7,381 nucleotides of DNA from an uncultured Clostridium sp. Lineage in GTDB: Bacteria; Bacillota; Clostridia; Lachnospirales; Lachnospiraceae. Below are positions 1 to 5,292 of this stretch, piece after piece. Each line of letters starts with the position of its first letter. Positions within the stretch are counted from its first letter, which is position 1. The stretch is from assembly GCA_937902905.1 (NCBI GenBank), contig CALELW010000182.1, positions 1 through 7,381 of the forward strand, given 5' to 3'. The notes beneath the pieces were generated by a model, which had not been told where the DNA came from, did no database searches, and saw only the letters and a list, made by a program, of their open reading frames with translations. The position numbers were made by a program, and so were the translations under genes.

Positions 1-780
1 ACGGCGTTTGGATAATTTTTTATGCTCCTCATCCGTAATAATCGGACAATGAATATAGGCCGGCACTTCCCATCCAAAAGCCTCATACAGGCGATTGTAC
101 TTTGGTGCAGAAGACAGATATTCATTTCCGCGGACAACATGTGTAATCTCCATCAAATGGTCATCAATTACATTGGCAAAGTTATAGGTTGGATAACCAT
201 CTGACTTAATCAGAATCATATCATCCAATTCATCATTTGGCGCTGTAATTTTTCCATAAATTACATCATCAAAAGATGTTTCTCCTTCCGTCGGGTTATT
301 CTGGCGGATAACATACGGCACACCTGCTGCCAGATTTGCCTCAATTTCCTCTTTGGTCAAGTGAAGACAATGTTTGTCGTACTTTGCAGCCTTTTCCCCT
401 CTTGCTTCTGCTTCATCATGAAGTTTCTGCAGTCTTTCCTTTGTACAGAAACAGTAATAAGCCTCTCCTTTTTCTACGAGTTTTTTTGCATACTCAAGAT
501 AAATACCGGTTTTTACACGTTCGCTCTGTACATAAGGGCCATAGCCGCCATCTTTGTCCGGACCTTCGTCATGTTTAAGTCCTGCCTGGTCCATCGTTTT
601 ATAAATCAAATCAAGAGCACCTTCAACATAACGCTCCTGGTCGGTATCCTCAATACGGAGAAGAAAATCTCCGCCTTCATGTTTCGCAATCAAGTACTCG
701 TATAACGCTGTTCTTAAATTGCCTACATGCATTTTACCGGTCGGGCTCGGTGCATATCTTGTTCTAATTTTTTTACTCAT
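1..780 (-). CDS. gltX: Glutamyl-tRNA synthetase, N-terminal 260 residues (3' end outside window)
   Basis: Class I aminoacyl-tRNA synthetase that attaches glutamate to tRNA-Glu in the cytoplasm using ATP. I translated the minus strand from the ATG at 780-778; the frame is open to the window edge, giving exactly 260 codons. The opening RYAPSPTGKMHVGN (about residues 8-21) carries the HIGH-type motif as HVGN. The segment LRIEDTD follows at about 41-47. C110, C112, C138 and H140 match the CxC...CxH zinc site known from the E. coli enzyme. The catalytic loop motif KLSKR sits at residues 255-259, right at the edge. The anticodon-binding half is missing only because the window ends. The Shine-Dalgarno sequence AAAGGAG is at 791-797, 10 nt before the start. 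The gene begins 24 nt after the kinase-like gene, so the two are probably co-transcribed. GlnRS is unlikely because the N-terminal signature and zinc site are those of bacterial GluRS. Confidence 0.97.
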   Translation of the reverse strand, partial: MSKKIRTRYAPSPTGKMHVGNLRTALYEYLIAKHEGGDFLLRIEDTDQERYVEGALDLIYKTMDQAGLKHDEGPDKDGGYGPYVQSERVKTGIYLEYAKKLVEKGEAYYCFCTKERLQKLHDEAEARGEKAAKYDKHCLHLTKEEIEANLAAGVPYVIRQNNPTEGETSFDDVIYGKITAPNDELDDMILIKSDGYPTYNFANVIDDHLMEITHVVRGNEYLSSAPKYNRLYEAFGWEVPAYIHCPIITDEEHKKLSKRR

Positions 781-804
781 TGTCTTCGTTCTCCTTTAAT
801 CTTA

Positions 805-1416
805 TTACATCTGGTCTAAATATGCTTTCAGACACGCAACGGTGCCATCAATTCCGCACAAGTCACTGCGGATAGCAAAATCATAATTAAGCACGTTATC
901 CCAGCGTTCACCAGAGTGATACTTATAATAGTTCGCTCTGCTTTTATCTTTTTTCATAACCATCTCTGCCGATTTTTCTTCCGGAATTCCCTCTACCTCA
1001 ATCGCACGTTTAATGCGGAAATCGAGTGTTGCGCGAATAAACAGATTGACTACATTTTCCTGATTTTTCAAAATGTAATCCGCACATCTGCCAACAATTA
1101 CGCAAGGACCTTCTTTTGCTACATTGCGAATCACCTTCGACTGCGCCAAGAAAATACGGTCATCTAACGACAAACCGGAAAATCCGACATCCTGACTGGA
1201 AAATACATTCATTCCCATCGCAATGGAATAAAGCAGACTGTTGCTTGCTTTATCCTCTGCACGCTCAAAAGCCGCCTCTGCAAAACCGGTGTCTTTTGCC
1301 GCACGGGAAATGATTTCATTATCGTAAAACGGAATTCCATAAGCCTCTGCTAACTTCTTTCCGATTTCTCTTCCCCCACTGCCAAACTGTCTTGTAATCG
1401 TAATTACTTTCTTCAT
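805..1416 (-). CDS. Cytidylate kinase-like family protein (P-loop nucleotide kinase relative)
   Basis: 203-residue cytoplasmic protein resembling the cytidylate-kinase-like family (Pfam type PF13189), presumed to phosphorylate a nucleotide or a related small molecule; the true substrate is not established for this family. The N-terminal strand and glycine-rich loop read ITRQFGSGGREIGKKLA (about 6-22), where the usual Walker A GKS/T is replaced by GSGGREIG. FYDNEIISRAA (30-40) resembles the NMP-binding segment, VIVGRCADYIL (106-116) is the central strand after the core helix, and DKSRANYY (157-164) resembles the Arg-containing lid of CMP kinases. Length is a little shorter than canonical Cmk (about 220-230). 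The start at 1416 is preceded by an atypical purine-rich site, AAAGGCGGGG (1423-1432). It is the first gene of a likely operon with gltX. It should not be named cmk, since canonical Cmk has a standard P-loop lysine. Confidence 0.85.
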   Translation of the reverse strand: MKKVITITRQFGSGGREIGKKLAEAYGIPFYDNEIISRAAKDTGFAEAAFERAEDKASNSLLYSIAMGMNVFSSQDVGFSGLSLDDRIFLAQSKVIRNVAKEGPCVIVGRCADYILKNQENVVNLFIRATLDFRIKRAIEVEGIPEEKSAEMVMKKDKSRANYYKYHSGERWDNVLNYDFAIRSDLCGIDGTVACLKAYLDQM

Positions 1417-1436
1417 GATAATCCCCGCCTTTCTGT

Positions 1437-1454
1437 AAAAAAGAGCTCTTTTTT
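1437..1454 (-). other. A/T-rich palindrome in the kinase gene leader (possible weak terminator or leader hairpin)
   Basis: AAAAAAG and CTTTTTT form a perfect 7-bp inverted repeat around the 4-nt loop AGCT, between the predicted promoter and the start of the kinase-like gene. On the minus strand it ends in a run of six T, so it could stop some transcription reading in from the amidase gene or act as a leader hairpin. The stem is almost all A-T and therefore weak. No better terminator is visible after the amidase stop codon. Confidence 0.3.
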
Positions 1455-1464
1455 TATACTTTCT

Positions 1465-1492
1465 ATTTTACCATTTTGACTGAGATTCGCAA
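1465..1492 (-). promoter_or_regulatory. Candidate sigma-70 promoter for the kinase-like gene and gltX
   Basis: On the minus strand, TTGCGA (1487-1492) and TAAAAT (1465-1470) are separated by 16 nt, with the start codon about 50 nt downstream. The match is fair (four of six and five of six bases), and it lies in the spacer where a promoter is expected. No experimental support is possible from sequence alone. Confidence 0.45.
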
Positions 1493-1524
1493 GCGGTTTT
1501 TGTGCTTTAGGGACGTATATTCTG

Positions 1525-2241
1525 TTAAAAAAAGTTATCAATTCCGTTTGCAATTCCCTTGACAATCTTCTTCTGATAAGAAGCTTTTGCCATCTTACGG
1601 TCCTCGCTTGGATTACTCATAAAGCCCATTTCCACAATTGTAACCGGAACCTTACACCAGTTGATACCTGTCATGCTGTTCGTGTACATAACACCACGGT
1701 TCTTTGCTCCTGTCGTTTTACACATTGCTTTTAAAACCTTCTTGGAAAGCTTCTGGCTTGCTTTACGGTTTGCTTTTGTCATGTAACGGTTATTAGACGC
1801 CGGTGCTATCGTCAGTGCCCCTTTGACACTCGAACTTCCCGCACTGTTTGCGTGAATCCGGATAAAAGCGTCCGCTTTATATTTGTTCGCTACTTTGGCA
1901 CGCTGCACATTTGACATGCGGACATTATTTTTTGTACGCACCATGATTACTTTATAGCCACGATTTACCAATTCTTTCTGTAACTTTTTAGCCACCTGAA
2001 GATTCAATTTATATTCCGGCAGATGTGTCACACAGCCGCTCGCCCCTCCGGTCACCTTTGCCTTTCTCTGGCTTGAGCCCGGTCCAATCGGCTCCGTTGC
2101 ACTCATCGCGCGGGTCTGATGTCCTGCATCAATTACAATCACTTTCTGTTTTTCCTCTGCCTGTGCTGTCTTTGCTGCCCCTGTCACACAAAGGGATAAC
2201 AAAAGTGCTGCTGACAAACACATTGAAATAATTCGTTTCAT
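1525..2241 (-). CDS. Secreted N-acetylmuramoyl-L-alanine amidase (Amidase_3 family)
   Basis: Zinc hydrolase that cuts the bond between MurNAc and the stem peptide of peptidoglycan, acting outside the membrane. The 238-residue product starts with a signal peptide (KR at 2-3, hydrophobic stretch about 9-23, AQA before a likely cleavage after residue 28). The catalytic domain fills the rest: DAGH (38-41, zinc His41), PEY (zinc ligand Glu76), RIHANS (128-133, zinc His130) and VEMGF (203-207, catalytic Glu204). Glu76 comes 35 residues after His41, an insertion containing EPIGPGSS that I associate with a clostridial subfamily of Amidase_3. There is no cell-wall-binding domain, but the mature protein is very rich in Lys and Arg, which may help it hold to the anionic wall. 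A frame extension upstream to 2295 exists, but AGGAGG placed 6 nt before the ATG at 2241 decides this start. LSLC at 15-18 is not a good lipobox because Leu precedes the Cys. Confidence 0.93.
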   Translation of the reverse strand: MKRIISMCLSAALLLSLCVTGAAKTAQAEEKQKVIVIDAGHQTRAMSATEPIGPGSSQRKAKVTGGASGCVTHLPEYKLNLQVAKKLQKELVNRGYKVIMVRTKNNVRMSNVQRAKVANKYKADAFIRIHANSAGSSSVKGALTIAPASNNRYMTKANRKASQKLSKKVLKAMCKTTGAKNRGVMYTNSMTGINWCKVPVTIVEMGFMSNPSEDRKMAKASYQKKIVKGIANGIDNFF

Positions 2242-2247
2242 CTTATT

Positions 2248-2253
2248 CCTCCT
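2248..2253 (-). promoter_or_regulatory. Ribosome binding site that sets the amidase start
   Basis: AGGAGG on the minus strand lies 6 nt before the ATG at 2241-2239, directly ahead of the codons for the basic signal-peptide start. This supports removing the 18-residue upstream extension that the open frame would otherwise allow. Confidence 0.85.
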
Positions 2254-2285
2254 ATTCTGCTGCTTATCCATTTTCTTAATTTTTA

Positions 2286-2332
2286 CGTGATACAAAAGCC
2301 TTGTACCGCATAAAAAAGTGTATCATATCACG
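2286..2332. repeat. Inverted repeat at the amidase promoter, one left arm with two possible right arms
   Basis: TGATACA (2288-2294) pairs perfectly with TGTATCA (2319-2325), and the overlapping CGTGATA (2286-2292) pairs perfectly with TATCACG (2326-2332). The right side therefore holds tandem TATCA half-sites next to and over the predicted -10 box. This arrangement fits a repressor operator or alternative leader structures, but 7-bp arms in AT-rich DNA can also occur by chance. Confidence 0.3.
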
Positions 2333-2345
2333 CCTTATCTGTAAA
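2317..2345 (-). promoter_or_regulatory. Candidate promoter of the amidase gene
   Basis: On the minus strand TTTACA (2340-2345) and TACACT (2317-2322) are 17 nt apart; five of six and four of six bases match consensus. The predicted transcript start would be about 70 nt before the ATG. The -10 overlaps an inverted repeat (arms 2288-2294 and 2319-2325), which could be an operator or a leader hairpin. Confidence 0.45.
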
Positions 2346-2409
2346 GAAACATCGACAGCGTATTACGCATCAGCAAGCGGCGTGCAACACCGCTCATTTT
2401 CCCTAATAC

Positions 2410-2450
2410 AAGAAAATGCTGTACAGCCGATCTCATCGTCTATACAGCAT
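2410..2450 (-). terminator. Rho-independent terminator after tRNA-Leu
   Basis: On the minus strand an 11-bp stem (arms 2440-2450 and 2416-2426, one G-T pair) continues through one mismatch into a further 4-bp stem CGAT/ATCG with a GAG loop, followed directly by TTTTCTT (2410-2416). It starts 10 nt after the tRNA 3' end. It has no T run on the plus strand, so it works in the direction of the tRNA gene only. Confidence 0.88.
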
Positions 2451-2460
2451 CTATATGACA

Positions 2461-2543
2461 TGCGGAGTATGGGACTTGAACCCACACGCCCTACGAGCAC
2501 ATGATCCTTAGTCATGCCTGTCTGCCAATTCCAGCAACTCCGC
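2461..2543 (-). tRNA. tRNA-Leu, anticodon AAG (reads CUU, and more if A34 becomes inosine)
   Basis: The 83-nt cloverleaf is complete on the minus strand. The acceptor stem GCGGAGT/ACTCCGC pairs at all seven positions, with discriminator A at 2461. The D arm is CTG/CAG with an 11-nt loop containing GG. The anticodon stem CATGA/TCATG is perfect, with loop CTAAGGA, so U33 is followed by the anticodon AAG at 2509-2507. A long variable arm (GCTC/GGGC around GTA) marks a class II tRNA, as expected for leucine. The T arm has GTGGG, loop TTCAAGT, and CCCAT. CCA is not encoded: the bases after the discriminator read TGT, so the CCA end must be added by nucleotidyltransferase. A34 needs TadA-type deamination for wobble decoding; this is known for bacterial tRNA-Arg(ACG) and for leucine tRNAs of some Firmicutes. 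It has its own strong promoter and terminator. Confidence 0.96.
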
Positions 2544-2574
2544 ATTTTGCTGACAATCACTGCCAGCGAATAAT

Positions 2575-2603
2575 ATATTACCAAAAAACAAAACCAATGT
2601 CAA
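2575..2603 (-). promoter_or_regulatory. Strong sigma-70 promoter of tRNA-Leu
   Basis: On the minus strand TTGACA (2598-2603, perfect) and TAATAT (2575-2580) are separated by exactly 17 nt. The predicted start near 2568 gives a 5' leader of about 25 nt before the mature tRNA. The -35 box begins only 19 nt after the esterase stop codon, with no terminator hairpin between them. Confidence 0.85.
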
Positions 2604-2622
2604 TCATTTTTTAAAATAATTT

Positions 2623-4215
2623 TTATTTGAAAGCATATTGCATAAAAGTGTAAAAGGCACGATCCCAACACCTGTCATCATGACCGGTTCCTTTTACTTC
2701 CAAAAACATATTATTTAATCCAAGCAAATCACACTGATTGACAAATCTTCTTGCACTATCATCCATCATATGGTCCTGCTGTCCGGTGATAAAAAAGCAC
2801 AACTTAATCTGACTGTTCAGACGATTGGCATCCTCTTGTGTCGTTACAATTGTCTGATTGGTTGAAGCAAATGGTCCAGCCGAGAAAAATCCCATATACT
2901 GGAACAAATCCGGATGTTTTAACCCCAGTTCAATGGCTTCTCCACAGCCCATAGACAGCCCGCACACGCCGGTATGAGCAGCGCCTTTTTTTACCGGATA
3001 ATTTTTTTCCATATACGGAAGCAAATCATAAATCACTTCATATTCGAACAAATAACAGTTACTCCACGAATTCTGAACAACCGGATTAGGCTCTGTATTT
3101 GGATATGTTTTACTTTTATCATAGTTAATATTGCCATTCGGAAATACTACAATGCAGTCTTCTGCCTCTTTCGTGTCATACAAATAATCCATAATATTGT
3201 TTGCATGACATCCGGCTCCGGCTGATGTCTTTCTTCCGCAAGTCCAATAATCCTCATTTTGTCCGCCGCCGTGCAGACAAAACAACAAATTATATGTCTT
3301 ATTTTTAGGATCATAATCCGCTGGAAAATAAATCTTGGCATGCCCTTCGCCGCTTTCACGGTATTGGGAAGGATATGTAAAATCCGTCACCTCGCCATGT
3401 GCAATATCTTCTTTATAGAAATTATAACCATCCTCCGCAACAAACTCATCCGTTACACAAAGTTTATAAGTTTCTTTTTTTGTATCGTCCGTCTTGGATG
3501 TCAAAACAAGAGTACATTTTCCGATGTGCAAAGGTTTTATCTTTCCTCTTGCATCAACAATTGCTACATAATTATTCGACGTAGAAACATTATAATCCGT
3601 AATGACTCCCTCTGACGGTTTTACTTCCGTCTTCACATCAAGGGTACTTCCAAGTTCTACCGTATAATCTGCCTTATATGTAATTTCTACCGGCGTAGGC
3701 GATGGTGTTTTCGTTGCACGCGGTGTTCCTTTAGGTGTAACACTTGGTGTTGCAGTCGGAGCGGTTGTTACCGGCTTTGCTGTTGCCGTTGGTGCAGGCT
3801 GCTGTGTATTTGCTGCCGGCGCAGATGGTTGTATCTGCTTATTGATTGTCTTCTTTTTTGCTACAACCCTCACTTTACAAACTGCCTTTTTCTTTTTTCC
3901 TTTGTATTTAACAGTCGCGGTAATCGAAGCCTTTCCAGGCTTTTTCGCTTTAACAAGTCCCGTTTTATTTACTGACACCACCGAGCGCTTTGACGATGAA
4001 AAAGAAACTTTCGCCTTTGCTGGTTTCTTTTTCGCTTTCAAACGAAATCTTTGTCCGGTCTTTAGCGATAGTGTTTTTTTATTAAGCGTCACGCTAATCT
4101 TTTTTCCTATAGATTTTGATGATGCCATGTTGCTTTGAAACGGGCTGGCTGCTACACTTACCAAAAGCGCAATAAGTACTGCTTTTGCTGTCATTTCTTT
4201 GTTTCTGCTTTTCAT
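2623..4215 (-). CDS. Secreted esterase (CE1 / esterase D-like) with two Ig-like domains and a Thr-Pro linker
   Basis: 530-residue exported serine hydrolase, probably a carbohydrate esterase of the feruloyl or acetyl-xylan esterase type; the exact ester is not predictable. An N-terminal signal peptide (hydrophobic about 10-23) leads to a Lys-rich Big_2 domain (about 40-118), then a linker rich in Thr, Pro and Ala (about 122-176, with PTATP and TPSPTP motifs), a second Ig-like domain (about 186-258) and the alpha/beta hydrolase domain (about 275-530). Hydrolase marks are the oxyanion-type HGGG (315-318), the nucleophile elbow GLSMG with Ser421 (419-423), a probable acid Asp481 in GQQD, and His512 in GTGH. 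The residue after the elbow is Cys424, where Gly is common. The protein contains 13 cysteines, 10 of them in the hydrolase domain, which is unusual for an export product of a Gram-positive anaerobe. Purine-rich AAAGGGG at 4226-4232 precedes the start. It has no sortase signal or dockerin. Its own promoter is divergent from thyX. Confidence 0.9.
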   Translation of the reverse strand: MKSRNKEMTAKAVLIALLVSVAASPFQSNMASSKSIGKKISVTLNKKTLSLKTGQRFRLKAKKKPAKAKVSFSSSKRSVVSVNKTGLVKAKKPGKASITATVKYKGKKKKAVCKVRVVAKKKTINKQIQPSAPAANTQQPAPTATAKPVTTAPTATPSVTPKGTPRATKTPSPTPVEITYKADYTVELGSTLDVKTEVKPSEGVITDYNVSTSNNYVAIVDARGKIKPLHIGKCTLVLTSKTDDTKKETYKLCVTDEFVAEDGYNFYKEDIAHGEVTDFTYPSQYRESGEGHAKIYFPADYDPKNKTYNLLFCLHGGGQNEDYWTCGRKTSAGAGCHANNIMDYLYDTKEAEDCIVVFPNGNINYDKSKTYPNTEPNPVVQNSWSNCYLFEYEVIYDLLPYMEKNYPVKKGAAHTGVCGLSMGCGEAIELGLKHPDLFQYMGFFSAGPFASTNQTIVTTQEDANRLNSQIKLCFFITGQQDHMMDDSARRFVNQCDLLGLNNMFLEVKGTGHDDRCWDRAFYTFMQYAFK

Positions 4216-4272
4216 TTCAACACTTCCCCTTTACATATAATTTTATACTGATTTATTTTAATACATGATAAC

Positions 4273-4301
4273 ATTTTATCTATAATTAAAAATCCGGTCA
4301 A
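4273..4301 (-). promoter_or_regulatory. Promoter of the esterase gene
   Basis: On the minus strand TTGACC (4296-4301) and TAAAAT (4273-4278) have 17-nt spacing, each matching five of six consensus bases. The leader to the esterase ATG is about 50 nt. Its -35 box is only 10 nt from the -35 box of the divergent thyX promoter. Confidence 0.65.
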
Positions 4302-4311
4302 TGTATTATGC

Positions 4312-4340
4312 TTGCAAAAAACTGACACATACTATATACT
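4312..4340 (+). promoter_or_regulatory. Promoter of thyX
   Basis: TTGCAA (4312-4317) and TATACT (4335-4340) are separated by 17 nt. The predicted start near 4347 gives a leader of about 32 nt before the thyX ATG, preceded by GGAG at 4368-4371, 7 nt from the start codon. Confidence 0.65.
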
Positions 4341-4378
4341 AAGCCTTAAGAAATTGATGAACAGAATGGAGAAAAATC

Positions 4379-5020
4379 ATGAATGTAACAAAACCCAGTG
4401 TAGAAATTATTGATATGAAAGATTACGATGAAATGATTCGTAAAATAGAGAAAATCGGACGTGTATGCTACAAGAGTGAGGGAAATATTACGGAAGAGTC
4501 TGCGGAACGTTTTATCCGCAATATTTTAAAAAGAGGACATGAATCTGTCATTGAACATGAGTCAGTTACCGTCCGTATGATTTGTGACCGCGGCATTACC
4601 CACGAAATTGTGCGCCACCGCATCGCCAGCTACAGTCAGGAAAGCACACGTTACTGCAACTACTCCGGTGACAAATTCGGCAACGAAATTACTGTTATCG
4701 ACATTGCTGGTGGATTTTCTTATGATTTAAATAACGAAACGGATTTACAGAAATACGAAGCATGGATGCGTGCCATGGAAAATGCAGAGAAATCTTACTT
4801 TGAGCTGATTGAACTTGGTGCCACACCACAGGAAGCCCGTTCGGTACTTCCTAACAGCTTAAAGACAGAAATTGTCGTGACAATGAATCTTCGATCCTGG
4901 CGTAACTTCTTCCGTCTGCGCTGTGACTCTCATGCACATCCGCAGATGCGCGAAGTAGCAAACATCGCTCTTGACTTATTCAAAAAAAGACTCCCTATCT
5001 TCTTCGATGATATTGACTGA
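4379..5020 (+). CDS. thyX: Flavin-dependent thymidylate synthase
   Basis: ThyX makes dTMP from dUMP using methylene-tetrahydrofolate as carbon donor and reduced FAD/NAD(P)H for the hydride, so unlike ThyA it leaves tetrahydrofolate rather than dihydrofolate. The 213-residue length is normal for the homotetrameric cytoplasmic enzyme. The family signature RHRx7S is present as RHRIASYSQES (residues 79-89) followed by TRY. Before it, GHESVIEHESVTV (53-65) matches the conserved FAD/dUMP-binding region. The C-terminal part has NLRSWRNFFRLR (170-181) and HAHPQMRE (185-192), matching the conserved substrate-binding Arg and Gln/Arg positions of the family. The start is fixed by GGAG 7 nt upstream and a good promoter. 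It is a single-gene unit, divergent from the esterase and convergent with the membrane-protein gene, ending in a shared terminator. No thyA is visible in this window. Confidence 0.98.
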   Translation: MNVTKPSVEIIDMKDYDEMIRKIEKIGRVCYKSEGNITEESAERFIRNILKRGHESVIEHESVTVRMICDRGITHEIVRHRIASYSQESTRYCNYSGDKFGNEITVIDIAGGFSYDLNNETDLQKYEAWMRAMENAEKSYFELIELGATPQEARSVLPNSLKTEIVVTMNLRSWRNFFRLRCDSHAHPQMREVANIALDLFKKRLPIFFDDID

Positions 5021-5039
5021 TAATTGATATTATGAGGAT

Positions 5040-5062
5040 GGGCCCACGCAGTGGGAGGAGCC
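5040..5062 (+). other. GC-rich hairpin in the thyX 3' untranslated region
   Basis: CCCAC (5043-5047) and GTGGG (5051-5055) form a 5-bp stem around GCA; GG at 5041-5042 can also pair with CC at 5061-5062 across a purine bulge AGGAG. It is a GC-rich island in AT-rich spacer, between the thyX stop codon and the terminator, without a T run. It matches no riboswitch or ribozyme that I know. It could be a dispersed palindrome, an RNA-stability element or chance. Confidence 0.35.
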
Positions 5063-5083
5063 AACAAGTTTAGAACCGACCAA

Positions 5084-5129
5084 AAAACAACGCTTTCTCA
5101 TCAATTGAAGGAAAAGCGTTGTTTTATTT
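5084..5129. terminator. Bidirectional terminator between thyX and the convergent membrane-protein gene
   Basis: A perfect 13-bp inverted repeat (AAAACAACGCTTT at 5084-5096, AAAGCGTTGTTTT at 5113-5125) encloses a 16-nt loop. On the plus strand it runs into TTTTATTT; on the minus strand the distal arm ends in six T. It therefore suits both thyX (stop at 5020) and the minus-strand gene ending at 5293. Confidence 0.88.
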
Positions 5130-5292
5130 ACGTTTGTTTCCATCACTATTTTATTTTTTGCAACTTTTTTTGACTGATTTTGTACATAGCGTTGCATTTC
5201 AGGAGGTTCTTAGAAAAATTTTCTCTTAAATATACAACCCTTTTCGTCTTTTAAGACAAATAACGTTGTCTCGCTGAAATAATCCCTAGCTT
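5126..5292. other. Non-coding 3' region of the membrane-protein gene
   Basis: This AT-rich spacer has no supported gene on either strand. It contains short overlapping inverted repeats: GTCTT/AAGAC (5246-5257) competes with AGACAA/TTGTCT (5254-5271). TGCAAC near 5159 pairs with GTTGCA near 5191. AGGAGG at 5201-5206 has no start codon behind it. On the minus strand the stretch would be a 3' untranslated tail up to the shared terminator. Confidence 0.5.

Noticed and set aside
361..705. Plus-strand 114-codon open frame
   Set aside because: It is antisense to gltX, whose minus-strand translation is a clear aminoacyl-tRNA synthetase. No ribosome site or recognisable protein on the plus strand.
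2242..2295. Longer amidase start
   Set aside because: The extra 18 residues would put a charged stretch before the signal peptide and would cover the AGGAGG site that fits the internal ATG.
2363..2584. Minus-strand 73-codon frame
   Set aside because: It runs through the tRNA-Leu gene and its terminator; the structural RNA explains the sequence.
3259..3615. Plus-strand 118-codon frame
   Set aside because: Antisense shadow of the esterase gene, with low-complexity Ile-rich translation.
3660..3850. Repetitive stretch, considered as a tandem repeat or CRISPR-like array
   Set aside because: It is the coding sequence of the Thr/Pro/Ala linker; the repeats are irregular in length and in frame, with no spacer structure.
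5201..5220. AGGAGG on the plus strand, suggesting a small hidden gene
   Set aside because: No ATG, GTG or TTG lies at a usable distance, and the next frame closes at once with TAG.
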